Source: Streptomyces sp. NBC_01707 (GTDB lineage Bacteria; Actinomycetota; Actinomycetes; Streptomycetales; Streptomycetaceae). From it: a stretch of DNA of 64,000 bases. Shown here one piece after another: positions 8,935 to 17,908 of this stretch. The notes below the pieces were generated by a model. It was not told the DNA's origin, searched no databases, and saw only the letters and a list, made by a program, of their open reading frames with translations. The first letter of the stretch is position 1, and every line of letters starts with the position of its first letter. The stretch is from positions 868,001 through 932,000 of the forward strand of contig NZ_CP109190.1 in NCBI RefSeq assembly GCF_041438805.1, given 5' to 3'. The translations under genes and the position numbers were made by a program.

Positions 8935-10026
8935 GTGCGCGTAAAGCGCTGGCTGGCCGTTGCCGTGGGCGGGGCCGTCATGACACCGGTCGCGTTCGGC
9001 ATGGGAATCGTGCTGCTCATTGCGACGTTCGACGACGATAGAGGCGGAGGCAGTGTGGAGCCGACGGCAGGCAGCCTCAGAATCGGCAGGGGTGGTGTCC
9101 CCGCCGAGTACGCGCCCATGATCCTCAAAGTCTCGGCAGACTGTGACCAGGGGCTGCCGCCATCGATCCTGGCCGCCCAGCTGAAACAGGAATCGAACTT
9201 CAATCCTCGGGCTGAATCTCCCGGCGCTGGCGCGCAGGGCATCGCCCAGTTCATGCCGGACACCTGGCCGACCTGGGCCGTGGACGGAAACGGCAACGGG
9301 ACCAGAAGCGTCTGGGAGCCCGCGGACGCCATCGCTGGGCAGGGGAAGTTCATGTGCAGCCTGCTGAAGAAGGGCAAGGCACACCCTCAGTACAACGGCT
9401 CACCCATCGAACTCGCGCTCGCTGGTTACAACGCCGGCTGGGGCCGCGTCGACCAGTACCAGGGCGTCCCGGACGAGCAGTTCGCCAAAGGCCAAACATA
9501 CAATTACGTCCAGATCATCATGGCTTCCGCCCGGCAGTTCACCGCTCCCACATCCAGCGAGGAGGTGGATCTGCCTGCCGAACACTCTCTGTCCGCCGGA
9601 ACGCCCCGCAAGGTCCGCACCGCGGTGGCCTGGGCAATGCAGCAAAGGGGCGGCTGGTACCGCCTCGGCGGCGACTGCACTAACGCCCACGGCCAGAGGT
9701 CCGCCCACTGGTGCGACTGTTCGTCCCTGATGCAGCAGGCTTACGGGGCCGCCGGGGTCGCCATCCCCCGGGTCACCTACGACCAGGTCAAAATCGGCGA
9801 CCGGGTCAGTATCGACGACCCCAAGCCCGGGGACCTGGTGTTCAATCCGGGCAGCGACGGATCGGACGCGCGCCCGGGGCACGTCGGCATGTACATCGGC
9901 GACGGCAAGATCATCGAAGCGCCCCGCACCGGCGTGCGGACCCGGATCGTCTCGTACAGCAGCTGGCGCAACTCCACGAGCGCCATGACTCGAATCACCG
10001 AAGTCCGCCGGGTGGTGAAGTGGTGA
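8935..10026 (+). CDS. Bifunctional lytic transglycosylase / C40 (NlpC/P60) peptidase
   Basis: A 363-residue secreted or membrane-anchored wall hydrolase that would open peptidoglycan for the transfer channel (VirB1 role). An N-terminal hydrophobic helix (about 5-31) is followed by an SLT/lysozyme-like domain with catalytic Glu in LKQESNFNPRAE and the GIAQFMPDTW motif, then an NlpC/P60 domain with catalytic Cys in CDCSSLMQQAYG and His in RPGHVGMYIG. This fused architecture is well known in Gram-positive conjugative elements. The GTG start has a G-rich site CTTGGGGGG four bases upstream. The stop overlaps the next start (GTGA), so the two genes are coupled. Confidence 0.9.
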   Translation: MRVKRWLAVAVGGAVMTPVAFGMGIVLLIATFDDDRGGGSVEPTAGSLRIGRGGVPAEYAPMILKVSADCDQGLPPSILAAQLKQESNFNPRAESPGAGAQGIAQFMPDTWPTWAVDGNGNGTRSVWEPADAIAGQGKFMCSLLKKGKAHPQYNGSPIELALAGYNAGWGRVDQYQGVPDEQFAKGQTYNYVQIIMASARQFTAPTSSEEVDLPAEHSLSAGTPRKVRTAVAWAMQQRGGWYRLGGDCTNAHGQRSAHWCDCSSLMQQAYGAAGVAIPRVTYDQVKIGDRVSIDDPKPGDLVFNPGSDGSDARPGHVGMYIGDGKIIEAPRTGVRTRIVSYSSWRNSTSAMTRITEVRRVVKW

Positions 10027-10580
10027 CCGGCACAACCGAAGGGCGTCCCGCCATGCACGAGCACGAAGAGCTGTTCCACCCCTGGGGCACCGTGACTCCG
10101 GCATTCTGGGGCGCCCCGGCGCTCGCCCCCGCCGCGCAAACCGGCCCACAGGCCCGGATCCCGGAAGTGCTGCGCGAGCGCCTGGTCGCCGTCGCCGCTG
10201 CAGCCACCGGCGGCCAGTTGCAGGACGCCGCGAGGATGGCCTACCAGCTCGACACAGAGATCGCCGCCGAGTGCGGCGTCGAGCACCTGAACACCGTCCA
10301 CATCCGGGAAGTCCGGGGACACATCGCCCACCTGATGGCTGATCACGCCACCGCGGTGGGGTGGTACCTGCACACCGCGCGCCTGCGGGCCACGATCCAA
10401 GGCCCTGCTCACCCCGACACCGAAGAAGCCACCCGACGCGTCTACAGCCTCTGGCGCACGGTCCCCGCCCATGACGCGCGCAGGCTCGGCAACGAACTCC
10501 TCGCCGCCGTCACCGACATCCACGGCCCAGAGGCGGCCGTCGCCCAGCGGACCCTCAAGAGGTTGCAGTCCCTCGACTAA
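10023..10580 (+). CDS. Small helical-repeat protein coupled to the transglycosylase
   Basis: A 185-residue soluble protein without signal or membrane helix. Alanine-rich amphipathic helices from about residue 45 onward resemble tetratricopeptide-like repeats, but no clean TPR consensus is visible. GTG 10023 overlaps the TGA of the upstream gene; an alternative ATG at 10053, preceded by GAAGGGCG, would give 175 residues and is also plausible. Its position suggests a cytoplasmic accessory to the transfer machinery. A strong hairpin follows 64 bases after the stop. Function is not recognised. Confidence 0.65.
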   Translation: MTGTTEGRPAMHEHEELFHPWGTVTPAFWGAPALAPAAQTGPQARIPEVLRERLVAVAAAATGGQLQDAARMAYQLDTEIAAECGVEHLNTVHIREVRGHIAHLMADHATAVGWYLHTARLRATIQGPAHPDTEEATRRVYSLWRTVPAHDARRLGNELLAAVTDIHGPEAAVAQRTLKRLQSLD

Positions 10581-10643
10581 CCCATCACCCATTCGCCGCT
10601 ACAGGGAAGTGCTCGGCCCAGGACAGCAGCCGGGCACGCGGTA

Positions 10644-10672
10644 GCCCCGGGGGACGAGTGCTCTCCCGGGGC
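10644..10672 (+). terminator. Hairpin between convergent transfer genes
   Basis: Arms GCCCCGGG (10644-10651) and CCCGGGGC (10665-10672) form an 8-bp all-GC stem around a 13-nt loop. It lies between the stop of the plus-strand gene (10580) and the end of the minus-strand relaxase gene (10784), so it could serve both directions. There is no T-tract, as is common in Streptomyces. Confidence 0.6.
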
Positions 10673-10783
10673 CGGTTGCTGCTGTCAGAGACCGATGCCG
10701 TCGGTGGCGGAGTATTCCCAGCGTTCGCCTATGTCGCCTTCTCCGCACTCAGCATGAGGTGCCTTCCCACGGAGCTGGAAGTG

Positions 10784-13700
10784 TCATAGCCCTCGGGACG
10801 GTCCAGAGCGGCTCGGTGCCGGCGGCTGGTAGCCGGGCTCGTGCCGTACGGATGCAGCGGCCTGCTGCTGCTCGTGCAAGTCCCTGCCCCTGGTCTCCGC
10901 GGTGTGCAGCTCACCGTACTTCTCTGCGACGGTCCGGCGCAGCGCCTGCTCCTCGACCATGAGCGCGGCATTTTCCCGGTAGATCGCTGCTGAATTCCGG
11001 TACTTGGTGACCTGGCCGTGCAGGCGCGCAAGCTGCTTGAGGTCGTTCGTGTCAACGCGCTGCGTGAACGCGGGCACGTGGGCCCGCATGGCAGCGAGCT
11101 TTCGGGCGACGTCGTCGATGTCGCGGGGTGCGGGCTGGGTGGCGCCCATCTCGCGGAAAACGTCAGCGAACTCGCTGCCGCGGATGGTCTCCCACGCCTC
11201 GGTCCGGGCGGTGTTCGCCGCGGACATGGCCCGGCTCTCCTCGCTCCATCCTTCGGCGCGCTGGGCGCGGTAGCGCTCGGTCAGTTCCCGGTGTTCCTTC
11301 TTCGAGGTGCTGGCCAGCCGGAGCGCGACGCGACCCTTGCTGTTGTTAGCCTCCAGCTGTTCCAGCGCGGCGTTCGCTTCCCTGACCGCAGCCTGGGCGA
11401 GCACCGCCTGGCCGAGCTCCTCGCGGGCGGTACGGAGATGGCCGTTCGCATGGTCCAGCAGCACGATGGCCTCCGCACCGCGGCGCTGGCCCTTGGTCTG
11501 TCCGTGGGCCTTTTCCTGGGCCAGCCGCTCGGCCAGGACCCGGGCCTCCTCTCCGTCCTGCAGGGCGCCCTGGTCGCACATCTTGGCGCGCTGCAAAGCG
11601 TCGCCAGGCTTCCAGCACAGGTCGGCGTCAGACATCCTGCCGTAGGGGCGGTCCGTCCAGGAAGGGATTGCCCGCATCGCGCGCTGGCGCTGAAACTCGG
11701 CCAGCTGCTGCTGATCCTCGCTCAGCTCCAGCACTGTCTCGTCATCCAGGGCGCGCTCGGGCACCGGCTGCTCGCGGCGTACCGGCGCCCGGTGGGCCTG
11801 TTCCCGTTCCGCCCGTTCGGCAGGCGGCCCGTGGACGACGGGCCGTTCCTGGGTGGCCTGCACGGGCAGCACGGCCGGGGTGGGCGGCTCGCGCAGCAGG
11901 TCGGAGATCATGCCGTCCGGCCGCGACTGCCCCAAGTACTGGGCGAAGGCCCGGACGGCGCGCTGCAGGAGCTCCTTCTCGCTGCGGGCAGCACCCAGGC
12001 GTGCCTGCGTCGTCTCGTCCTCCAGCACCGCCAGCGGCAACCACAGATGGTTCTCGGACCGGGCCCGGGTGATGCCCGGGTAAGTCGCGAAAGCGTTCGC
12101 TCCGTGCCCGTACATCAGGGCGGTGTCCACAGTCATGCCCTGGCTCGCGGCGATCGTCATCGCGTAGCCAAGCGACAAGGCCCCGGAGGCAATCTGATCG
12201 GGGCTCAGCCAGGCCGACTCCTCTCGCGGTTTCCCGCCGCGGCCCTTGAGCCGCCAGCTGATCTGGACCCGGCGCTCGTCATCGATCGCGGTGACTACGG
12301 CGCGGTAGCCATTGAGAAGGTCCGGGCCCTGCCCGCGACGGGCACGGTAGTCGTTGGCGCGGACCCGTACAGCGTCGCCGACCGCGAGGGTGAGTTGATG
12401 ACCGCCGGGCAGCGCGAAGGTGCGCTCGGCACCGAGCTCACCGGCGGCGCGACGGATCTGCTGGGCCCCGGCGTTGAGAACGTCGACGTCCGTGTTGCGG
12501 GCGGCGAGGACGACCATGCCCGCGATGAGGTCGTGCATGTCGGGCCAGCGGCCGCGCAGCTCGTCCCACGCGGTGAGGATCTGCGAGCGGGCCTCGTCCG
12601 CGCTGCCGGCGGCGTGGACCCGACCGCCGGCGGCGAGCAGGTTCAGGGCCTGCTCGTGATCGCCAGTCCGCCACACCTCCAGCGCCTGGCGCTCGGCAGC
12701 GTCCTCCTGACGGTAGTTCTCGGTGAGGGTGAGCCCGTGGACCAGACGATGCGCCTCACGGAACCAGCCGCCCACCCCGATCGCCTGGAGCTGTAGGTGG
12801 TCGCCGATCCCGACGATTTTGGTACCGGTGCGGGCGGCCTCGCTCATCAGCAGGGCCGCGGACCGGTCGTCGACCATCGTCGCCTCATCGAGAACCAGGA
12901 CGTCGATGCCGGCGAGGCCCTTGCCTCTGCTGATCCGCTCCAGCCAGGCCGCGACCGTGCGCGACGGGATCGCGGAGGCACTGGCCAAGTTCTGGGCGGC
13001 GACGGCGCTCAGGCATGCACCCTCATACGTGGTGCCGGCAGCGTCCCAGCCGATTCGGCACGCCTCCATCAACGTCGACTTACCCGCCCCGGCGATGCCG
13101 ACCACCGTGTCGATGCCGTGCCCGGCGGTCAGCAGCCGGACGACCGCCTCGCACTGCTGACCGGACAGCTCGTATCCAACGGCGCGCTGGTAGGTGGTGA
13201 TCGCCCGCTCGACCTCGTCCGGGCTCAGGACTGCGGTGCCCTCGTCGACCCGAGCCAGGACCTGGCGGGTGACGACGTCCTCTGCATCGAGGATGTCCTG
13301 GGTGGTGTAGCGGGCGGTGGACGACATCACGGTGGAGCCGAAGGCCGGCACCGGCACCGCGTAGCCCTCCACGGCCAGGACCTGGTCGGCAAGCTCGTCC
13401 AGCCGTCCCGGCCCGTCGTCGATGCCGTACTCCAACGCATTCGCCAACGCGGCAAGCAGCTGTGCGCGGCTGAACGACTTCTCCGACCGTGTGAGGCCGG
13501 TATGGGTGTCGAACACGATCGCGGCGAGGTCGGCGGGCGGCGGGGTTCGCGGGCCGTTGCCGGGACCGCCGATGCCCGGGCCTCCGTCCGGTCCGGGTGG
13601 TCCAGGGGCCGCAGCCAAGACCATCGCGTCGACGTCGATACCGAGGTCCTCGGCCCGCTGACGCCAGCTGTCCCGTATCGTCGTGGCGTCGGCCGTGTGC

Positions 13701-14893
13701 TTGGCTCGCCTGGTCTGCAGCGAGACCGTGGCCTTCTCCTCCCGGCTGGCGTCGGCGCCGGCCGTCGCGTCGACCAGGGCGGCCCGGCGCGAGAACTCAT
13801 CGCGCACGTGCTCGGGGATCCCGACGATCTCCCAGGCGGCGGTCCGCTCATTCTGCTCACGCCGTACCCCGAACCGCTCATATGTCAGCGCACGCACCCG
13901 TGCCTTGAAGAACGCATCGAGGGCGGAGGCGTGCCGGTGCAGGTCCTGCCCCGAGTTCGCGATCGACCGCCACTGCCCGTCCTGGCACAACGCCATATTG
14001 GGGATCGTGACGTGTAGGTGCAGGTGCGGGTCACCAGGCTGTCCGTCGCCCATCGGCCGGGCCGCCTGGTGCTCGACCGACCAGGCCATCAACCCGCCGG
14101 TCGCGGTCCTTACCGGCTGCCCGTCCTCGCTGCCGACCGCATACCCGACCCACGATTCGAGCTGGGCAAACATGTCCCGCTCGGCCTGGTGGACCAGACC
14201 GCGCAGCTCCCGCTCGTCCAGGCTGCCCATTAAGCCCTGCAGCACGCTGTCGGACTTGGGGAGATCCAGGACCAGGTCCCAGCCGCGGACCCGGTCATCG
14301 ACCCGGACATCCTTGTGCGCCCACGCCTCTGCCAGTTCGGTCTCGCCGTAGACGTCGGCCAGGTCGATGCCGGCGGCCCGTGCCAGCTTGTGTAGGGTGA
14401 CGACCTGCATCCGGTGCATCTCACCGAGCCGGTGCACCATCCGCTGCTGGGTGGCGAGTACCTTCTGCTGCTTGGGCTTGCCCTCCAGCAGGTCGGCGGG
14501 CTCCACATCCCGCTTCGCGGCCGCTGCCTCGATCGCCTCGGTCAACCGGGCGGTGGTCAGCTTCGCCTTCTCGTGCGCGCGGGCTGACGTGCGCGAGCGG
14601 AACAGCCGGGCCCCAGTCGCCGGGTGGCACCCGTTCATCAACCGGCGGGCGGCGTCCTTGCCCTCCTCGTCCAGCACCGCCCCATCGACCAGACCGACCG
14701 TCGACAGGCCCGTGCCAATCCACACGAGCACGGCGTCGCCCTCGGCCCGCAGCCGATGGTCGACCGCCTCGACCCCGGCCCCTTCCATCACGACGGTCTC
14801 AGCGGCTGGCGCCTCCGCCACCGAGCACCCGGCCTGCTCCCGCAGCCGGTACTCGACCTGCTCGTCCGCCGTGATCCTCGTCAGCCACGCCAC
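10784..14893 (-). CDS. MobF-family relaxase/helicase (TraA-like)
   Basis: A 1,369-residue conjugative relaxase that would nick oriT, bind the 5' end and unwind the transferred strand. The N-terminal TrwC-type domain begins AWLTRI, as is typical, and holds the metal-binding histidine triad in GDPHLHLHVTIPN (H290, H292, H294). A RecD-like helicase follows with Walker A GIAGAGKST (about 599-607), Walker B VLVLDEATMVDD and a C-terminal UvrD-type motif region (GYAMTIAASQGMTVD). The tail after about residue 1000 is charged and helical. The frame is open to an ATG at 15022, but the extra 43 residues look non-coding; GTG 14893 is preceded by GGGGGCGG. No break is visible, so it is probably functional. 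Confidence 0.9.
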   Translation of the reverse strand: MAWLTRITADEQVEYRLREQAGCSVAEAPAAETVVMEGAGVEAVDHRLRAEGDAVLVWIGTGLSTVGLVDGAVLDEEGKDAARRLMNGCHPATGARLFRSRTSARAHEKAKLTTARLTEAIEAAAAKRDVEPADLLEGKPKQQKVLATQQRMVHRLGEMHRMQVVTLHKLARAAGIDLADVYGETELAEAWAHKDVRVDDRVRGWDLVLDLPKSDSVLQGLMGSLDERELRGLVHQAERDMFAQLESWVGYAVGSEDGQPVRTATGGLMAWSVEHQAARPMGDGQPGDPHLHLHVTIPNMALCQDGQWRSIANSGQDLHRHASALDAFFKARVRALTYERFGVRREQNERTAAWEIVGIPEHVRDEFSRRAALVDATAGADASREEKATVSLQTRRAKHTADATTIRDSWRQRAEDLGIDVDAMVLAAAPGPPGPDGGPGIGGPGNGPRTPPPADLAAIVFDTHTGLTRSEKSFSRAQLLAALANALEYGIDDGPGRLDELADQVLAVEGYAVPVPAFGSTVMSSTARYTTQDILDAEDVVTRQVLARVDEGTAVLSPDEVERAITTYQRAVGYELSGQQCEAVVRLLTAGHGIDTVVGIAGAGKSTLMEACRIGWDAAGTTYEGACLSAVAAQNLASASAIPSRTVAAWLERISRGKGLAGIDVLVLDEATMVDDRSAALLMSEAARTGTKIVGIGDHLQLQAIGVGGWFREAHRLVHGLTLTENYRQEDAAERQALEVWRTGDHEQALNLLAAGGRVHAAGSADEARSQILTAWDELRGRWPDMHDLIAGMVVLAARNTDVDVLNAGAQQIRRAAGELGAERTFALPGGHQLTLAVGDAVRVRANDYRARRGQGPDLLNGYRAVVTAIDDERRVQISWRLKGRGGKPREESAWLSPDQIASGALSLGYAMTIAASQGMTVDTALMYGHGANAFATYPGITRARSENHLWLPLAVLEDETTQARLGAARSEKELLQRAVRAFAQYLGQSRPDGMISDLLREPPTPAVLPVQATQERPVVHGPPAERAEREQAHRAPVRREQPVPERALDDETVLELSEDQQQLAEFQRQRAMRAIPSWTDRPYGRMSDADLCWKPGDALQRAKMCDQGALQDGEEARVLAERLAQEKAHGQTKGQRRGAEAIVLLDHANGHLRTAREELGQAVLAQAAVREANAALEQLEANNSKGRVALRLASTSKKEHRELTERYRAQRAEGWSEESRAMSAANTARTEAWETIRGSEFADVFREMGATQPAPRDIDDVARKLAAMRAHVPAFTQRVDTNDLKQLARLHGQVTKYRNSAAIYRENAALMVEEQALRRTVAEKYGELHTAETRGRDLHEQQQAAASVRHEPGYQPPAPSRSGPSRGL

Positions 14894-15260
14894 CGGCCGC
14901 CCCCATTCTCTGTCACCCCGCCAGTCGGGCTTGTGCACTTGTGCGTTCCGGCTTTCCGGAGCTCCCCAACAAGAACTCCCTTTGTCTATATTCCTTCCCT
15001 TTGATTCCTTCACTTTGATCACCCACCGGAACCCATCGACTGTACGTTCAGAGCCACCACGTAGTGGACAGCAACACTTCTTGCATCGGGACGTTCAAGA
15101 TGGCGCGATGACCGCTCCCGGTCGGTCCACTTCCGCCATGCCGCTGCACGGAGGATCAAGACTGCTAGCCGAGGCGTTCCCCGCACCGGCGCAGCCACCG
15201 GCCAGCACTCCGGTAGCTGCGGCCCCTCGGCCGCCTGCCGGGTCTTGAGTCCGGCAGGTC
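14894..15260. other. Relaxase upstream region: promoter and oriT candidate
   Basis: No gene is seen. The stretch 14970-15020 is unusually pyrimidine- and AT-rich and contains two related direct repeats, CCCTTTGTCTATATTCCTT (14977-14995) and CCCTTTGATTCCTT (14996-15009). MobF relaxases commonly act on an oriT close to their own gene, so this is the best candidate site in the window. A short hairpin with arms CTGCCGG (15235-15241) and CCGGCAG (15251-15257) closes the region. The nic site cannot be located from sequence alone. Confidence 0.35.
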
Positions 15261-15305
15261 GTGCTCGGCGTCGGGAAAGCCGACCGAAAGTCCTCCGAAG
15301 TCGAT
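15261..15305 (-). pseudogene. 45-bp fragment of a phosphotransferase gene
   Basis: On the minus strand this segment encodes IDFGGLSVGFPDAEH. It differs by one base from 56183-56227 inside the intact aminoglycoside-phosphotransferase-like gene at 55976-56884. Both sides then diverge at once. It is a small orphan piece of a closely related gene, not a functional unit. Confidence 0.75.
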
Positions 15306-15311
15306 AGCTGG

Positions 15312-15353
15312 GGTGGCTCAGATGTCCCTTCGACTGGCGCCGCCGGACCTACC
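15312..15353. repeat. Dispersed repeat copy A
   Basis: The segment beginning GGTGGCTCAGATGTCCC recurs at 20275-20319 with a small indel (CTGGCGCC here, CTGGACCGCC there). It begins just after the phosphotransferase fragment. Its origin is unknown; the two copies bracket about 5 kb that includes the flavoprotein, XRE gene and phage-like remnants. Confidence 0.65.
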
Positions 15354-15919
15354 TGGGTAGTGGCCCAGACATTTCTCCCTGTTGAAACCTTCACCCTCTC
15401 GTGCGCCCGTATGGCCTACCGAGTTTAGGGAAGGGGCATGTGGACTGCTTGGGTTGTGGCGTCGCCCGGTCCAGGGATTTACGCCCCCGGCTGGCCACGG
15501 CCGGGCGACACCTCCGCCCCCCACTCGGGAGGGGTTAGTGCGTTCCGGGGAAGGTGCGCTGGGGTGCTGACATCCGAGGAAAACGTAAATATGGCCGGTT
15601 CCTGGGCGGGCATGGAGAGGTTCCGCACCGCAGTGATGCTGGTCGGCTTGAGCGCCCCTCATAGCCCTCTCTCCCAGGCACCGGGCCACCGCCGACATGT
15701 GCTTTGTAAGTTCGATTTGAGCCTGCTCCGGCTGCTGTTGTCGACGCCACGGCCGGACAGGGATGCTGGCGTACGCCCCCGTCCGGCGTCGTCGATGGCA
15801 GCCGTGGCTGTCAGAAGCCTTCTGATCCGTAACTCAGAGTGGATCGGGGATTGGGCACAGCGACGCCCTTCCCACCCGCCCTACAGAGCAAGCCAGTTCA
15901 GATGTCACCCGATCGTGCA
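15354..15919. other. Intergenic region without supported gene
   Basis: About 570 bases separate the dispersed repeat from the flavoprotein stop. A possible long-loop stem GTCGCCCGG / CCGGGCGAC occurs around 15462-15511. Open frames on both strands have Arg/Pro/Ser-rich shadow composition and no homology that can be recognised by eye. Confidence 0.5.
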
Positions 15920-16492
15920 TCAGACACTTCGATTGCCACGGGCCGGATGGTGGGCGGAGGGTCTGACAATCGTCTCGACTGCGTCCAAAGCAAGGTGCCA
16001 CGGGTACCCCTCCGGTCGCCGCTCGCCCGGCTGGTTCGGCACGAAACCGCCCTCGCCATACAGCACCGTCACCCCCATCGACCGCAGGGCGTCCACCGAC
16101 CCGTGGAACCGTGGATGCCGCGCGTAGGCGCTGTTGACGCATGGCATGGCCACCGTTGGGATCTCCTTGCCAATCGCCTCCGCGACCACCCCGACGACGA
16201 ACTTGCTCGTCAGGCCAAGGGACCACTCGTTAATCGTGTTGAACGTGGCCGGCGCGAGCAGGATGACGTCCGCCTTCGGCCACACGTCCGGCTCCGTGGG
16301 CAGCTTGTACTCAGAGCGTACGGGATGTCCGGTCAGCCGCTCCAGCTCCGGCAGCCTGTCGTCCAGCCAGCGGGAAGCCGTCGGGGTCAGCCCGAGGCAC
16401 ACATCCCACCCGTAAGCCTGCGCGTTCTCGATGACCCCGGCAATCTCAAGGACGGGCGGTGCGGCCGAGCCGAACAGGTACAGAGTCGTCAT
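15920..16492 (-). CDS. Flavoprotein of the Dfp/CoaC (phosphopantothenoylcysteine decarboxylase-like) fold
   Basis: A 190-residue Rossmann-like flavoprotein. It starts with TTLYLFGSAAPPVLEIAGVI, has an ADVILLAPATFNTINEWSLG segment matching the FMN-binding ADxxxxAPATxNT motif of the HFCD family, and a later PTVAMPCVN strand. Such stand-alone proteins bind FMN and may oxidatively decarboxylate cysteine-derived substrates or act as FMN-dependent enzymes of unknown substrate. ATG 16492 is preferred over upstream GTGs because the beta strand begins there, although the ribosome site is weak. It is divergent from the XRE regulator at 16615, which may control it. Confidence 0.75.
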   Translation of the reverse strand: MTTLYLFGSAAPPVLEIAGVIENAQAYGWDVCLGLTPTASRWLDDRLPELERLTGHPVRSEYKLPTEPDVWPKADVILLAPATFNTINEWSLGLTSKFVVGVVAEAIGKEIPTVAMPCVNSAYARHPRFHGSVDALRSMGVTVLYGEGGFVPNQPGERRPEGYPWHLALDAVETIVRPSAHHPARGNRSV

Positions 16493-16559
16493 GCCGCCAT
16501 CCGACCACACACGCGCAACCGCCCACGAACCGGATGGAATCGAGGGCGATGCTGGGTCC

Positions 16560-16577
16560 CCCGCGCAGAAGCGCGGG
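16560..16577. promoter_or_regulatory. Short GC hairpin upstream of the XRE regulator
   Basis: Arms CCCGCGC and GCGCGGG with loop AGAA lie 37 bases upstream of the XRE start and 67 bases upstream of the divergent flavoprotein start. It could be an operator for XRE autoregulation or a leader hairpin. No further evidence separates these. Confidence 0.35.
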
Positions 16578-16614
16578 TACCGTTCCAGATGGCGAGTCAG
16601 GAACGGAGCCCATT

Positions 16615-17799
16615 ATGCCCAGACTGGACCACGACCACATAGGCGCCCGGATCAAGGAGCAGCGGAAATTCGCCAGGCTGACTCAACGCCAGCTGGCTGA
16701 CCGTCTCCCGTACTCGTACAGCCTCCTCAACCAGGTCGAATGCGGCGCCAAGCCCGCCAACCTCGACCTCGTTGCGGCTGTCGCCCAGGCCCTGCAGATC
16801 GACGTCACCGCGCTGACGGGACAGCCCTACGTGACCGAACTGCAGCAGGACCGACTCGCCGAACTCGTGCGCCCCATCCGGGAAGCACTCGACCTGTACG
16901 ACCTGGGAGCAGACGACACCATCCCCGACAGGCCGGCCGAGCAGCTGATCGCCAGCGCCGAAGAACTCTGTGCCCAAGTGCGGGCCACACATCTACGGAA
17001 CGCCGCCCGACGGCTGCCCTCGACAATCGCTGAGCTCACGACCGCGGCGTGGCGCGCCCAGTCGACGCAGCTGTGGCAGGCTCTCGCCTCGACGTACCGG
17101 ACCGCACACGACGTCGCGGTGAAGCTCGGCTACTACGACCTCAGCTCGGTCGCCCTCGACCGCATGGACTGGGCTGCACACCGCGCCTCCGATCCCTGTC
17201 TCGCCGCGATCCGCCAGTACATGCGGGCTCTGGTGTACTTCCGGGAGGGCGAGTACACGATCGGACAGCGCCTCGTCACCGCCGGCCACGGCATCGTCGG
17301 TGGAGCACAGCAGACGAGGGAGGCCGTCGCAGTCACCGGGCAACTGCACCTCGGAGCCTCGGTCATCGCGGCCCGCGCGGACCAGCAGACCGCCGTCGAC
17401 ACTCACATCGCCGAAGCGAAGCGGTGCGCAGAGCAGACCGGGGACGCCTCCGAAATCCACTGGCTCAGCTTCGGCCCAACGAACGTGGCGCTGCACCGCA
17501 TGTCCGCGGCTGTCGAGATGCGCCAGTATGACGAAGCCCTGACCCAGGCTCGACAAATCAGCATCCCGCCAGCCCTGGCCACGTCGCGACGCGCCCACTT
17601 CCTCATCGACAAGGCGCGCTCCGAGATGGAGACTGGCCGCACCGAAGCGGCGCTGACCAGCATCATCGCCGCCCGACATGCCGCCCCGGAACAGACCCGC
17701 TACCACCCGGGCGCACGCGAGACCATCAAGGGCCTGGTCCATATCTCGCGTCGCACCCCGGACAGCCTTGGGCACATGGCTGCCTGGATCGGTCTGTAG
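16615..17799 (+). CDS. XRE-family regulator with C-terminal helical-repeat domain
   Basis: A 394-residue transcription factor. Residues about 8-65 form an XRE helix-turn-helix (IGARIKEQRKFARLTQRQLA followed by PYSYSLLNQVECGAKP and LDLVAAVAQAL). The long C-terminal part is rich in paired alpha helices resembling TPR-type sensing domains of Streptomyces regulators. The ATG at 16615 is preceded by GGAACGGAG. The frame is open upstream to 16459 but those residues are low complexity. A perfect hairpin follows the stop. It may regulate itself, the divergent flavoprotein and the small downstream gene at 17909. Confidence 0.85.
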   Translation: MPRLDHDHIGARIKEQRKFARLTQRQLADRLPYSYSLLNQVECGAKPANLDLVAAVAQALQIDVTALTGQPYVTELQQDRLAELVRPIREALDLYDLGADDTIPDRPAEQLIASAEELCAQVRATHLRNAARRLPSTIAELTTAAWRAQSTQLWQALASTYRTAHDVAVKLGYYDLSSVALDRMDWAAHRASDPCLAAIRQYMRALVYFREGEYTIGQRLVTAGHGIVGGAQQTREAVAVTGQLHLGASVIAARADQQTAVDTHIAEAKRCAEQTGDASEIHWLSFGPTNVALHRMSAAVEMRQYDEALTQARQISIPPALATSRRAHFLIDKARSEMETGRTEAALTSIIAARHAAPEQTRYHPGARETIKGLVHISRRTPDSLGHMAAWIGL

Positions 17800-17821
17800 T
17801 CGCGCTCGCGCCCCGACCTGC

Positions 17822-17847
17822 CAACGCTCACGAATCTGTGAGCGTTG
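17822..17847 (+). terminator. Perfect hairpin after XRE gene
   Basis: Arms CAACGCTCAC (17822-17831) and GTGAGCGTTG (17838-17847) give a perfect 10-bp stem with loop GAATCT, 22 bases after the stop. A terminator is the simplest reading, although such a perfect dyad upstream of the gene at 17909 could also be an operator. Confidence 0.55.
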
Positions 17848-17908
17848 AGCCCTTCCCCGCCCGTCACGCTGGTCTCGTACCTGATCAACGACGAGCCGGG
17901 GACGCGCC

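Noticed and set aside
10686..10783. In-frame extension of about 32 codons after the relaxase stop
   Set aside because: It reads as plausible protein (ERWEYSATDGIGL) but has no start codon and read-through of TGA has no support; too short to call.
11018..14017. Long plus-strand frames opposite the relaxase gene
   Set aside because: The minus strand encodes well-defined relaxase and helicase motifs; the plus-strand frames are antisense shadows.
15690..15850. Possible tRNA-like or att-like segment
   Set aside because: A short stem near 15820 was noticed, but cloverleaf pairing and a T-loop could not be found.
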